From Sphingobacteriaceae bacterium (lineage in GTDB: Bacteria; Bacteroidota; Bacteroidia; Sphingobacteriales; Sphingobacteriaceae), in NCBI GenBank assembly GCA_017745075.1, contig JAGIAD010000007.1:66154-130153 (forward strand): 64,000 nucleotides of DNA. Reading direction: 5' to 3'. Shown one piece after another: positions 1 to 9,493 of this stretch; the first letter of the stretch is position 1, and each line of letters opens with the position of its first letter. A program made the translations under genes and the position numbers. The notes beneath the pieces were generated by a model. The model worked only from the letters and a program-made list of their open reading frames with translations, did no database searches and had not been told where the DNA came from.

Positions 1-711
1 CACCACCCTCCCCTCCAGGTCCTTGAACTCCTCGGTATTGCCCGCATTGCCCGAAACCCAGTTCTCATCCATCGACACCGTTTTATAAAGCCTGCCCGCA
101 GGATAATACCCGCTAGCCGAAGCTCCGGAGCTGTTTACCTGCCACAGCAGCACATCGTCTGCGATATTGCTCCCATAAACTGTCTTTGAAGTATGGCCAG
201 CGGTACTACCCCCAACAGGCTGCCAGGCATCTCCGGGCGCACCTTGCTCCACCACCCGGTTCAGCGGACTAGGTTCAAAATTCGTGAGACTAAACGGTGT
301 CCCCGTCCTGACCACCCCACCATCCCAGCTACCTGGAGAGTAATAAGCACCCAGCGAAGAAATACCCGAAGCTTTATAACTTCCGTCAGCTCCAAACTGC
401 TCTGCATAGGGCAGGTACTTTTTTGCCTCCCTGCCAAAGGCATCGTATTCGGTTACCTGTACAATATCCTTTTTGCCAGGACTGCCCTGCCATTGTACCG
501 TCTGTAAAGAGCGGCCGAGGCCATCAAAATACTGGATCTTACGGTTTACAGAATCAACAGGATAACCTTCAAGGCTACCCACTGTCTTGTGGCCTGCTGC
601 CCTCACCGTACTTTCAATAATATAATTTTGGGTTCCGGTTGGTGTCTGTGCATAAACAGCATCAATTATTGCTGTAATCAAGAAGATTAAGAATGTTATT
701 ATTTTTTTCAT
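1..711 (-). CDS. DUF6443/RHS-type secreted protein, N-terminal part (cut by window edge)
   Basis: The 237 codons from the ATG at 711 to the window edge are open. The product starts with a signal peptide (basic start, hydrophobic core, ending near AVYAQ), followed by a region typical of the DUF6443 N-terminus of Bacteroidota RHS-repeat proteins: the IQYFDGLGRSLQTV stretch, then YDAFGRE and Y/G-rich phrases. In this family a long YD-repeat shell and a variable C-terminus follow, but both lie outside the window. It starts 14 bp after the stop of the 1197-aa secreted protein upstream, so the two are probably co-transcribed and exported together. The family call is from recognition of the sequence style. 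Any toxin tip cannot be seen. Confidence 0.75.
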   Translation of the reverse strand, partial: MKKIITFLIFLITAIIDAVYAQTPTGTQNYIIESTVRAAGHKTVGSLEGYPVDSVNRKIQYFDGLGRSLQTVQWQGSPGKKDIVQVTEYDAFGREAKKYLPYAEQFGADGSYKASGISSLGAYYSPGSWDGGVVRTGTPFSLTNFEPSPLNRVVEQGAPGDAWQPVGGSTAGHTSKTVYGSNIADDVLLWQVNSSGASASGYYPAGRLYKTVSMDENWVSGNAGNTEEFKDLEGRVV

Positions 712-725
712 GGTCGGAGGCTCGT

Positions 726-3700
726 TTAGTATATAATAGTATAACCAGGTGAGGACAACAGTGATACGAATCTTGCAACACAACTCGAAAAGTCTTCAGA
801 GCACTGGTTCATTGTGAAATTATTCACAAATACCTCCTTAGCATTTAAACCACTCAAACTAAAGTCCGAGCTTGTCTGCGTACTCGAAGTTCCGGTGGCT
901 GTATCTGTTACCACGCGGTAATTGACTATCAAATTGGATGTAACCTTTAATGGAACCGTTCCGTCTGCATCCGAATAGAAACGGAGGTAAAAAGTAGCGT
1001 AAACCCTATCCGGCTCATAATAATATTGAGGTTCAAGTCTCGCGTAGATAGTATAACAGGGGCCATTGGCATTGGCATAATTCTGTCCGTTTGCTGCAAC
1101 ATCTGCGCTCGCCTGAGCATTTGCTTCCGCAATGGTTGTCCCAGAATAAGTAAGCTCAGGCACAGTATAGGTTACCTCCCCACCCTGAAGATAAGGTGCA
1201 CAGTTCTGCATGATAAAAACCTGGGAATAACTGTCACTGTATTCTGTAAGAGGAATATAATGGTAAAGATAGTTTTTTATGATGTGCTCGTTTCTATCCT
1301 TGATGTTCAGCAATTGCTGAAAGCCGTTATAATCGAAGTAGTTGGCCATGCCCTTACCGTCGGTGCTGCTTGATAACCCAATTGATGGAAGATATGTATA
1401 GCTGGTTACCTCTGTTTCCGGCAGTAATGAGCGCAACGGATTTATAAACGCTTCCACATCCGTTCTACTCGGGGCCACAAGGGAGGCAAAACTTGTCACA
1501 TTAGATTCTCCAAGAGCTGATTTAACTGTAGAATATGACATGTTCCGAATCTTCGCAACCGGATAACGCCCCTTATAGCTCCATACATAACTCTCTGCAG
1601 GTCCATGCTCCCTTGCCAGGCTCAGAATATTTCCGTAACTGTCGTAATCAAGGTAGTTTACTAATGTTTGATACCTGGAATCATACGTAAGACCTGATCC
1701 GGTCCCAGTTGTAACATCCTTAACATTCTGCGTAGCAGAGTCATCCAGTTTTTCGAGTTCCAGTTCGGCTTTCGGAAGAATCAGATAAGAATCATTATCG
1801 GCAGCATAGGTCGTTAAATGGCTTGAAACCAACACCGTAGATTGTGTATTATCATAAACGGTGGTTTCAATGGGGATTCCTACCATCCCTCTCAACACCA
1901 TCCCTGCATAAACGTTGGTACCTATACCTGCTAACTGATCGGGATAAGTTATCCTGGTTAGCATAGTCCCGCCATTACTCTTGGTCACGTTCTGTTCAAG
2001 CAGCTGTTTTTGTCCATTGTACGAAAAAGTGGTGGTTTTGCTGATGGCAGCATCTCCTGCTGAAAAATTAGTTTCAACAGTACTTCTCTGCACAAAAGGA
2101 TAGGTATAGTTTACATAGGAAACACTGGAGGGATAATATTTGTATGGGCTGCAATTGATACCAGTTTCTAGAAAATTGAAATTCAGCGACCTGATCGCAG
2201 GACTGGTAGATTCGTAATCCCTTACCCAATTGTTTTCCACCGTCTTTACCTGCTGCCTGTCACTGTTGTACATTTCACTCGTTTTTAGCCTCCCGCGCTC
2301 ATAGTCCCTTGAACTGTAATCGTTATGGAATGCATTGTCCCTGTTGTACAGGTCGGAAGCTAAGGGGGTGTCATCAATATAGCCATTATCATGGTTGGTA
2401 TATTTATAGACAGTATAGTTGGTTTTTCCCAATGCATCTGTTTCGGTTTCGGTTACTTCAGAATACCCAATATAGGTTCCGCCACCATCGTTCAATGGTA
2501 ACTGGGGTGTATTGCTGTACATCGAATACGTAAATGTTGACGGATACATATCTGTTGCGGTATATGGTCCAACGGAGTAAACCGGCGTACTGTTCAGTAT
2601 CCCCGATGAAACAGTTCCATTGGAAATGTAATCCTTGGTGTAAAAATACTCCTTGGAAAGGGCCAAAGTTCCACCAACGGCATAGGATTTTATTCTTTTT
2701 ACACGAAACCCACCAGCAATGCCGTTGGATTGCGCTAACAGCGAGCGGTTTTTGTTATCCACTATCTTGCTATAAGTCTGACTTTCATATTCGAATACGG
2801 TTTTTCCTCCTGTTGGATAGATAACGGTCTGCAGAAGACCATAACTACCTACCGATGGATTTGGCTGCCTGGATCCATACGTAGCTGCTGGATCGAAAAC
2901 ACTACTAAAGCCAACGCCATTATTAAAACCCCAATGATCTGTAACAGTTGATAGATAGGCTGGTACATTGCTTTTATTGATGTAGCCAAAACTATAGCGC
3001 TGAGCCAGTGACTCATCTGCAGACGAATAGGTTAAACTGCGGAGAAACAAACGTTCGGTCGGGGTATTATTATAGGCGAAATTAATGTTCTGCATTAGTG
3101 TACCCTGATCGCTCATTACCCGGATCTTATCAAGCTTGAACCAGATAAGTCTATCGGTAGGATTGGTTATGCTATGAGAGAAATAGTATGGTATATCATT
3201 AGCGATGCCCAATAACTGATAACTATTCAGACTGACAGAGGTAAAAAGGGCATTATACTGGTTTTCTGAATACTTCATTTCATTCGAAGGGGTAAAATCA
3301 AAAGAAATACTTTGACCATCCTTGACTTTGATACCTTTTAGATAGACAGGTGAAATGAAACTTCCGCCGTTACGCCAGTTGCTCTGGTTAGAACCCGAGC
3401 AATCGGGACTGGTTACAGAAGTATAGCTTGCATATCTGTAAAGCTGCGCCACATAAGGTCCCCTTTCGTATTCAAAATCAACAATATCGCGGTTATTGGC
3501 CGTAATCACCTTGACCAGATTCCACGATGTGGCAAAGAAGGATTCGCCCTTAACTGGTGTGTTTATCGGCTCGGAGTATTCTATTGCCGTGGAACCACCA
3601 AAAACAAACTTATTGCCCTTATCATCCTCGATGATAAAACGGTTGAAGCTCTTACAGGTCATCTCGCCATAATTCTGAAACCCCTTTACAAACGGATCAA

Positions 3701-4319
3701 TCAGGGCAGGCGAAGCCGGATCCAGGTAAACCTTAAGGTACTGATCAGACTGTACCACAAAAGAGGCTGTCTGTGGGTTGTAATAAAACTTACCACTATA
3801 GCCCAGGAAGCTAAAACTAAATTCATCTGCTTCAAGATCAGTAACCTTAAGTCCGTTATGGAATGCTGTCTTTTCTACACTATTAGCTGTCCAACCCGCT
3901 TTTGCATATTGCGTCCAGTCAGAAGAATTAAGGAGTGATCCCGTAAAATAATATCCCCTCTTATCATTTTCACTATACATCTGATCGTCGGGATAGCCCT
4001 TAATTGATCTGGAAATAGCTCCACCAGCGTTGAGTGTCCATCCAGTACCCACCCACCCAGGATGCTGCTCGGGGCGGATACCTGCGGTATGATAGCTTAG
4101 GTTAATGGGAATACTGAGACTCCTAGTCTTAACTTCGTAACAGGGCACAGAAACATTTGGGGTTCCTGTAAAATTGGATACCGGGATGGAACCGTAAACA
4201 CTCATAGCCGCCGCATTAGGACTGGCAATTGTTGGCCGGTATTGGTCAAGCTGGCTGAATGCATTTTGCAGCCCCAGCAGTAGGCAAACGCCTATAAGGA
4301 ATATACTTTTTTCTTTCAT
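726..4319 (-). CDS. Large secreted RHS-locus protein with DUF5977-like region
   Basis: The product is 1197 aa with a signal peptide (about residues 1-23, ending NAFSQ). The body is rich in Y, S, T, N and G, with many YDYNGF- and YSFGYI-like segments resembling the YD-rich shell of RHS proteins. Near residues 1040-1085 there is an alanine-rich stretch with NGQNYANANGPC, which looks like the DUF5977 module of Bacteroidota secreted proteins. No canonical RHS core motif is evident, so it is likely the non-RHS partner commonly encoded directly before a DUF6443 protein. The start at 4319 is preceded by about 225 bp of non-coding DNA. Cell-surface or extracellular location is inferred; a function in contact-dependent interaction is only a guess. 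Confidence 0.65.
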   Translation of the reverse strand: MKEKSIFLIGVCLLLGLQNAFSQLDQYRPTIASPNAAAMSVYGSIPVSNFTGTPNVSVPCYEVKTRSLSIPINLSYHTAGIRPEQHPGWVGTGWTLNAGGAISRSIKGYPDDQMYSENDKRGYYFTGSLLNSSDWTQYAKAGWTANSVEKTAFHNGLKVTDLEADEFSFSFLGYSGKFYYNPQTASFVVQSDQYLKVYLDPASPALIDPFVKGFQNYGEMTCKSFNRFIIEDDKGNKFVFGGSTAIEYSEPINTPVKGESFFATSWNLVKVITANNRDIVDFEYERGPYVAQLYRYASYTSVTSPDCSGSNQSNWRNGGSFISPVYLKGIKVKDGQSISFDFTPSNEMKYSENQYNALFTSVSLNSYQLLGIANDIPYYFSHSITNPTDRLIWFKLDKIRVMSDQGTLMQNINFAYNNTPTERLFLRSLTYSSADESLAQRYSFGYINKSNVPAYLSTVTDHWGFNNGVGFSSVFDPAATYGSRQPNPSVGSYGLLQTVIYPTGGKTVFEYESQTYSKIVDNKNRSLLAQSNGIAGGFRVKRIKSYAVGGTLALSKEYFYTKDYISNGTVSSGILNSTPVYSVGPYTATDMYPSTFTYSMYSNTPQLPLNDGGGTYIGYSEVTETETDALGKTNYTVYKYTNHDNGYIDDTPLASDLYNRDNAFHNDYSSRDYERGRLKTSEMYNSDRQQVKTVENNWVRDYESTSPAIRSLNFNFLETGINCSPYKYYPSSVSYVNYTYPFVQRSTVETNFSAGDAAISKTTTFSYNGQKQLLEQNVTKSNGGTMLTRITYPDQLAGIGTNVYAGMVLRGMVGIPIETTVYDNTQSTVLVSSHLTTYAADNDSYLILPKAELELEKLDDSATQNVKDVTTGTGSGLTYDSRYQTLVNYLDYDSYGNILSLAREHGPAESYVWSYKGRYPVAKIRNMSYSTVKSALGESNVTSFASLVAPSRTDVEAFINPLRSLLPETEVTSYTYLPSIGLSSSTDGKGMANYFDYNGFQQLLNIKDRNEHIIKNYLYHYIPLTEYSDSYSQVFIMQNCAPYLQGGEVTYTVPELTYSGTTIAEANAQASADVAANGQNYANANGPCYTIYARLEPQYYYEPDRVYATFYLRFYSDADGTVPLKVTSNLIVNYRVVTDTATGTSSTQTSSDFSLSGLNAKEVFVNNFTMNQCSEDFSSCVARFVSLLSSPGYTIIY

Positions 4320-4544
4320 TTGATTGTTTGGTTTTGGAGCGGATAACGACAGAGTGCTCTTTATTCTACGTCACATCTTCCCTGTTTCGATTAAAAAAGA
4401 TCCCTGAAATAATCTGTAAAAAAGAAGCAGTCCGGTCTTTTAGAACAGCCGTTCCGATGTTATTAAATCATGGAATATAACCAGTCATTCTCTATCGCAA
4501 AAGGATTAGTGCCCTACCTCAATAATCCTTTTCGACTTTGTAAA

Positions 4545-4973
4545 TCAAGATAATAAAATCCCATCCTTATTGATTTTTTTTATGTAAAGTTCCCCACGAA
4601 GGCCAGAAGCCGCATTGAAATCCTTTACATTGGATGCTGAGCCATAAAAATAACTGGCAAAAACCGCCCCCGCCTTTCTTTCGGAAGCAAGGCTATAAGT
4701 CTTCCCCTCTTCTAAGGGTTTTCCCCAGACCATTAAGGCAATAGCTGGATTTTCAGCATTTTTTAAGGTTCCAAGCGTTCCGACAGAAAAATAAGATACA
4801 CCATTATTGGTGCTATATTGGACCTGGAGTGACCCGGGTGCTGACTTTTCTCTGAAGATTTCTCGGTTTACCACACATCCAAAAGTATTTTTTCCGGTTT
4901 CAGTTTCTTCAGGGAGTTCATCTTTTTTACAGCCTGTTCCCAACAGGGCAAATAAAAACAAGTGTTTTTTCAT
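4545..4973 (-). CDS. Small DUF6252-like lipoprotein
   Basis: The product is 142 aa. A short hydrophobic start ends in a lipobox (LGTGC, Cys15) followed by KKDE, so it should be a lipid-anchored protein. The next part (ETGKNTFGCVVN) matches the opening of a family of short Bacteroidota lipoproteins annotated as DUF6252. It is encoded upstream of the large RHS-locus protein on the same strand but separated by about 225 bp, so a common operon is uncertain. No enzymatic motif is visible. Confidence 0.6.
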   Translation of the reverse strand: MKKHLFLFALLGTGCKKDELPEETETGKNTFGCVVNREIFREKSAPGSLQVQYSTNNGVSYFSVGTLGTLKNAENPAIALMVWGKPLEEGKTYSLASERKAGAVFASYFYGSASNVKDFNAASGLRGELYIKKINKDGILLS

Positions 4974-5029
4974 TCGAGCGAAATGACATTAGATAGATTA
5001 ACTAGTTATCGACTGTAAATTTAGTTATT

Positions 5030-5191
5030 TTATCTTGTATTATTAAATTTATCAGCATCAAGCATATATTTTTTGCCATCGTGTTTTGCCATCCAGCAAG
5101 AATTTTCTTCAAGTTCTTCAACATTTTTTTCATATACTTGTAAAGTAAGGGGTGAGAGCCTTACATCCGGCGAAAGCCAGAGAGCGTTAAT
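5030..5191 (-). pseudogene. Possible 3' remnant of an unknown gene
   Basis: Between the lipoprotein start (4973) and the RteC stop (5239), one minus-strand frame is open for 53 codons ending at 5030. It reads like protein (charged, helical, containing EELEENSCWMAKHDGKK) but has no start codon near its 5' end. It may be the tail of a gene whose front was lost. I do not recognise it, and chance is not excluded. Confidence 0.2.
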
Positions 5192-5238
5192 TTAGATTGG
5201 GGTAATCATTCATTTGATTATCCCTTTTTTACAACAGC

Positions 5239-6120
5239 TCAATACCGCCCCTTACCCGGATCAAAGGCATCCGCATCATCAAATTTCTGATCCAGCCCCT
5301 TTCGCAGCACCTCCAGAAAATGCGTCCTGCTCAACCGTTTCCTCGAACCAAGATCATCAAAACCCCGCTTGGGAATCCCCAGATCAATCTCAAAACACCG
5401 CCCCATCCGCTCAAAAAACTCCGTAATCCCCACCTTCCCATTATCGATTTGCCCTGAAACAAAAAGCGCATGCGCCAGCTCAATCAGGTTTACCTTCTCC
5501 CCCGTCCAGCGCATCCTGCCTGCACGGACCGGGGTAGCAGGCGTAACCGACCTTTCAGCTAAGCCAACCCCAACTTCCAACTCCGCAAGTTCCACTAACA
5601 GCTCATCCCGTAAGCGCTCCGCTGCTATAAACTTAGCCCATAGATAACTCCATGGTCCAGCAAACTGTCCATCAGCATCCACAACCATCCCTTCCAGCGC
5701 TACATCCCTTTTACCTTCCCCCAAAAAATATGCACCGTCCAACCCTTCCATCCCCTGCCTAAAATACGCAAACTGCACAGGGAAGCGTAAAAAAACCTTC
5801 TGCACATAATTCAGCTCCTCTCTAAGATACCCGATTACCTTTTCCCGTTCATCCACAGGCCTCCTCACATCCACCGCAAAACGGTCTGCCGCATAAACCT
5901 GCCAGCTATAAACCCTCGGCCACAGCACTTTGAAAAAATGTATTTCCTCCTCAACCGATCCAAAACCCTGCCCTACCGCAGCCCTAAGTTCTGCCAAAGC
6001 CTCCCTCACCAACAGCACCACCCCGCGCATCTGCGCCAGAGGCATACTTTCCCGCTCATAAACCCCAGCCACAGCTTTCGCCACGCGCCCCATAACCAAA
6101 TCCCAGTTTTCCTTTTTCAT
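5239..6120 (-). CDS. RteC-domain protein
   Basis: The product is 293 aa and resembles RteC, the regulator known from the tetracycline-inducible Bacteroides conjugative transposon CTnDOT, where it activates excision genes. The family-like parts are the EEEIHFFK segment (about residue 57) and the C-terminal block WTGEKVNLIELAHAL...GQIDNGK near residues 210-235, followed by R-K-R-L-S-R-T-H-F-L. No integrase, excisionase or transfer gene is in this window, so it is either an orphan or a remnant of an integrated element. It is divergent from the Crp/Fnr gene, with 164 bp between starts. Its GC content is clearly higher than that of the AT-rich island at 23-29 kb. Confidence 0.75.
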   Translation of the reverse strand: MKKENWDLVMGRVAKAVAGVYERESMPLAQMRGVVLLVREALAELRAAVGQGFGSVEEEIHFFKVLWPRVYSWQVYAADRFAVDVRRPVDEREKVIGYLREELNYVQKVFLRFPVQFAYFRQGMEGLDGAYFLGEGKRDVALEGMVVDADGQFAGPWSYLWAKFIAAERLRDELLVELAELEVGVGLAERSVTPATPVRAGRMRWTGEKVNLIELAHALFVSGQIDNGKVGITEFFERMGRCFEIDLGIPKRGFDDLGSRKRLSRTHFLEVLRKGLDQKFDDADAFDPGKGRY

Positions 6121-6284
6121 ACCTTATCCTTTTAAAAAAAATAAACGAACAAATAAAATAAACCCCAATCCCCCGGAACATAATAAAAAAGGCATAAAGA
6201 CCGTTTAAACTATATCCTTCCGACAGGACAATATTATCAAGGTAAATGCACTGAAAGGTTGATTTGTGACACAATCGACAAGCT

Positions 6285-6926
6285 ATGCACAAACAAATCA
6301 TTGATGAAGCCGATTTACTCGAAACCCTTAGCTTCATCGTACCCCTTCCTGCGCCCTTACAAAACCGGGTCAACCAGGAAGCAATCATAGAGAATTTTAG
6401 CCGCAAACACCTCCTGCTCAGACCTGGCGAAATCGCAAGAAGATTATATTTTATCCGGAGTGGTTTTTTACGTGCCTTTTTCGTAGACGAGAATGGAAAA
6501 GAGTGTACAACCTGGTTTATGAGCAAGGGTGACCTGATGATATCCGTTTACAGCTTTTTCACCCAAAATCCTGCCCATGAGTACATTGAAGTCCTTCAGG
6601 ACTGCAAACTGCAATCCATAAGCTGGCAACAGTTAAATGCTTATTATGCTGACTTCCCACAGGGAAATCTGCTGGGCAGGATCATGACGCAGAAATACTA
6701 CATCATGAGTGAAGAACGAGCGATTTTCCTACGTACCCAGACCCCAATCCTGCGCTACGAAAAACTGCTCGAGCAGCATCCGGATATCCAGCAGCAGACC
6801 AGCCAAACCAATATCGCCTCTTACCTGGGAATCAGTCGGGAAACTTTAAGCCGGATCCGGCGTAAAAAACTGCGAATGTGTCACCAGACACAAAATACCA
6901 AAAATTCAACTCCAGCTATCAACTAG
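6285..6926 (+). CDS. Crp/Fnr-family transcriptional regulator
   Basis: The product is 213 aa, the usual length for this family. The N-terminal half fits a cyclic-nucleotide-binding beta-roll (LLRPGEIARRLYFIRSGFLRAF around residues 45-66), though the cAMP-contact motif is not canonical, as is usual for Bacteroidota members. The C-terminal half has a helix-turn-helix (NIASYLGISRETLSRIRR, about residues 176-193). It sits 12 bp before the start of the downstream lipoprotein gene, so it may be in an operon with it. The ligand and targets cannot be read from sequence. Confidence 0.85.
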   Translation: MHKQIIDEADLLETLSFIVPLPAPLQNRVNQEAIIENFSRKHLLLRPGEIARRLYFIRSGFLRAFFVDENGKECTTWFMSKGDLMISVYSFFTQNPAHEYIEVLQDCKLQSISWQQLNAYYADFPQGNLLGRIMTQKYYIMSEERAIFLRTQTPILRYEKLLEQHPDIQQQTSQTNIASYLGISRETLSRIRRKKLRMCHQTQNTKNSTPAIN

Positions 6927-6937
6927 AAATTAACGTC

Positions 6938-8353
6938 ATGAACGCTAAACTTAAAATTGTAATCGTAATTGTTTTGCTGATATCCGCATGCCGCAAGGAG
7001 CCAATTAATTCTAACATTTCTGCAGAAAAGCCGGGACAGAATGTTTCGCTGACCCTGGCAGATGCCCAAGAATTTATCGCTCAAATAAACCCGGATAGCG
7101 GTAAGGTCCTAACTAAAATCAAGATCGACTGGAAACTGGCAAAAAATGACATCACAAAGAACGGAAACAAATGGACCGTTATACTGGAAGGGCAGCCCAT
7201 TTATCAGGGCTATAAGCAGGGATATCGCGAACTGGTGATATTAAGGGATAGAAATAGCCGGGCGATCAGCGCAAAGATATTGGAGATCATCCCAGAGGCT
7301 ATTTACCTACAAAAGAAAAGAAAAGCGAACGCATCAGATTTTACCGGGCGGGTGTTTGAATATGACCTCAACTATAACCTGACCGGAGGCCGGCTATATA
7401 GTGGCGGTAAGCCCATCGGATTAATCAAGCAACTTCCTCAAAAGGATCTCATCGGGAATACAAATCAAAAGCCCAGGACTATAAACCCGTTCAGCGGAGC
7501 CCAGGGAAAACTTATGCTCCTGGCTGTTGAAACCTGTGTATGGCTACAGGATTATTATATCGATGCAGAAGGAGATTTCACCGTACACTCTACCCAAGTT
7601 TGCTCTACCACCTACTTTGATGACAGTGGTAGCGGAGGTGGCGGCGGATATTACGATGGCATCGGCGGAGCTCCCTCCGAGCCACAACAAGGTGGCGGCG
7701 GGAGTGGGAGTTCATCACCATCATCTCCGCCACCCCCATCCAATCTGCCGGGCGAAAATAACAAACCTGTCAATCCAAGGGAAATGATGGAATGTTTTTC
7801 ACAAATCCCTAACCCCAACGCAGCGTTCGTTGTAAGGGTATACGTAGTAGAGCCCCAGCCTGGAACCTCGTTCAATGTTGGCTCTAATAGTTTCGGACAT
7901 GTCGCCATATCATTAACCAAAACGAGTGGACAAAACACCATTACTCAAACTGTAGGCTTCTATCCTACCGGAACTGGATTGGATAAACTATCATCCCAAT
8001 CCCAAATAATAGACAATGGCTTTGATACCTATAATATATCGTCAACATATTATGTTACAGGTGAAAACTTTCAAAAAGTTATCGACTTTGTAAGCAACCC
8101 ACCAAAAAATTACCACTTTACTGACTACAATTGTTCAGCATTCGTATACGGAGCGGGGCAGGTGGCAGGCATTCCGATACCGGATCCAACTACACAAATC
8201 GGTTTGAGTGGGCCAGGAGGAGCGGGTTTTGCTAAAACGCCCGCCGGAATGGCAAGTGCTTTGCGGGAACAAAAAGTAAAAAATCCTGATTTAGATGTCA
8301 ACGAAGCTGGCGGTAGGATACCAGAAAGCCATGGACCATGTAAAATTCAATAA
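6938..8353 (+). CDS. Lipoprotein with papain-like (H...C) C-terminal domain
   Basis: I chose the ATG at 6938 (471 aa), because from there the product begins with a lipoprotein signal (hydrophobic stretch ending LLISAC). An earlier in-frame ATG at 6878 lies inside the Crp gene. The middle has a Gly/Ser/Pro-rich linker (about residues 230-270). The last 190 residues contain GHVAISL (His321) and YNCSAFVYG (Cys399), the His-before-Cys order of permuted papain-like NlpC/P60, LRAT or PPPDE-type folds. A peptidase, amidase or acyltransferase role outside the inner membrane is inferred. The gene ends 1 nt before a small membrane-protein gene, which could encode a partner. Confidence 0.6.
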   Translation: MNAKLKIVIVIVLLISACRKEPINSNISAEKPGQNVSLTLADAQEFIAQINPDSGKVLTKIKIDWKLAKNDITKNGNKWTVILEGQPIYQGYKQGYRELVILRDRNSRAISAKILEIIPEAIYLQKKRKANASDFTGRVFEYDLNYNLTGGRLYSGGKPIGLIKQLPQKDLIGNTNQKPRTINPFSGAQGKLMLLAVETCVWLQDYYIDAEGDFTVHSTQVCSTTYFDDSGSGGGGGYYDGIGGAPSEPQQGGGGSGSSSPSSPPPPSNLPGENNKPVNPREMMECFSQIPNPNAAFVVRVYVVEPQPGTSFNVGSNSFGHVAISLTKTSGQNTITQTVGFYPTGTGLDKLSSQSQIIDNGFDTYNISSTYYVTGENFQKVIDFVSNPPKNYHFTDYNCSAFVYGAGQVAGIPIPDPTTQIGLSGPGGAGFAKTPAGMASALREQKVKNPDLDVNEAGGRIPESHGPCKIQ

Positions 8354-8354
8354 G

Positions 8355-8681
8355 ATGAAAAGAAAGTACAAAATTATTATAATCGTAATTATTTCAGCCA
8401 TTTTAATCTGCAATTTACCACCAATCACATATTTTCTGCAAGAAGAATATCATTATCAGAATAGAGATGGAAGTTTTCAATTTTCAGAACAGGCGGGGCC
8501 TACACAAGGGTTTGATGTTGCCAAATACAAATTTGAAAGATTTAAAATTAAAAACCCAAATAACCCAAACAAAACATTATTTAGAACTTTTACTCTAAAA
8601 CCCTGGAGATTTTGGGAATGGTGGCAAATGTTAAAACATTTCGAAAGATTTAAACTACCTTATTATTCAAAGGTGGGCTAG
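8355..8681 (+). CDS. Small membrane-anchored protein, possible partner of the papain-like lipoprotein
   Basis: The product is 108 aa. The ATG at 8355 starts 1 nt after the stop of the upstream gene, so I prefer it to an in-frame ATG at 8295 inside that gene. It has one N-terminal membrane segment (residues about 6-26) and then a short, basic, aromatic-rich domain (KPWRFWEWWQM near residues 82-92). No family is recognised. The tight coupling to a secreted papain-like protein makes an accessory or immunity role possible, but nothing in the sequence proves it. Confidence 0.6.
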   Translation: MKRKYKIIIIVIISAILICNLPPITYFLQEEYHYQNRDGSFQFSEQAGPTQGFDVAKYKFERFKIKNPNNPNKTLFRTFTLKPWRFWEWWQMLKHFERFKLPYYSKVG

Positions 8682-8886
8682 TACTTTTTAGTACATTTTT
8701 CCTAAATGTGCAGGAGGTCTTACCCAATAAGGTATGCACATCCATTATTATAATATTGTAGCAGCTGTTTCAACAGATATCAAATAAGTGATTTTCCTTA
8801 GAACTTACAATTATATGTTATTGATAATATTATATTCAATATGCTAGGTTTCCTCATTTTTTCAAGCGCGACTATCATTTACGCCA

Positions 8887-9153
8887 TCACTTAGCCGGTT
8901 GATCAAACCCTTCCCCAAAAAATTCAGAAAGGGTGACATCCAGTGCAGAAAGTACTTTGAGCAAAGATGAGAAATGCAAATCTTCTCCATTTTCATAGCG
9001 CCAGAGTTGTGTACGGTTAAGATCATGTTTAAAGGCAAATTTTTCATAGTTCCGTTCCCCTTTTGCTTCCCTGAGGAAACGAATTCGCGCACCAAGCAAT
9101 TTTAAAACTTCCTTTATATGCTCGCTATCCTGCTCATTTTTAGCTTTACTCAT
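8887..9153 (-). CDS. XRE-family helix-turn-helix protein
   Basis: The product is 88 aa, essentially one Cro/CI-type DNA-binding domain. RIRFLREAKG starts helix 1, NYEKFAFKHDLNRTQLWRYE covers the helix-turn-helix, and SLLKVLSALDVTLSEFF forms the last helices. It is convergent with the small membrane-protein gene to its left and divergent from the alpha-CTD-like gene, whose start lies about 120 bp away. Similar trios with RteC and alpha-CTD-like genes occur in integrated elements of Bacteroidota. Confidence 0.8.
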   Translation of the reverse strand: MSKAKNEQDSEHIKEVLKLLGARIRFLREAKGERNYEKFAFKHDLNRTQLWRYENGEDLHFSSLLKVLSALDVTLSEFFGEGFDQPAK

Positions 9154-9271
9154 AACGTAAAGTAAACCAAAATGGTGCGCCAGAGGTACTTCTAATAAGA
9201 AACATCATATTAGATACATCTTAAAAGAAACAAATTTTATATCTTTATACTGCTACAGATATTATAAAAAT

Positions 9272-9493
9272 ATGGAGAAGGAGGAATTATTACAGACCCC
9301 TATTGGTAAACTCGATTTTAGTCCTGATTTTTGTAGGGCTTGTGACTCGATGCATTTCAACACATTAAACGATATTACATCTATTTTGCCTGAACGACTG
9401 ATCAATAAAGAAGGGTTTAGCTATAGCTGGCTGGGCGAACTCAGCGCGTATTTAGATAAGAGAGGATTGTTGCATTTATTGCAACAGCCATAG
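9272..9493 (+). CDS. Small protein resembling the RNA polymerase alpha C-terminal domain
   Basis: The product is 73 aa. The pattern LLQTPIGKLDFSPDFCRACDS and the following FNTLNDITSILPERLINKEGFS and LGELSAYLDKRGLLHLL match the helix-hairpin-helix layout of the RpoA C-terminal domain (first helix, 'tLnDi' turn, glycine-containing turn, final helix). Such stand-alone domains are common near mobile-element regulators in Bacteroidota. Its 3' end overlaps the convergent RteC-like gene by 53 bp. DNA or sigma contact is inferred only. Confidence 0.6.
   Translation: MEKEELLQTPIGKLDFSPDFCRACDSMHFNTLNDITSILPERLINKEGFSYSWLGELSAYLDKRGLLHLLQQP

Noticed and set aside
6878..6937. Start of the papain-like lipoprotein at 6878
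   Set aside because: It would overlap the Crp/Fnr gene and put 20 polar residues before the lipoprotein signal. The ATG at 6938 gives a proper signal.
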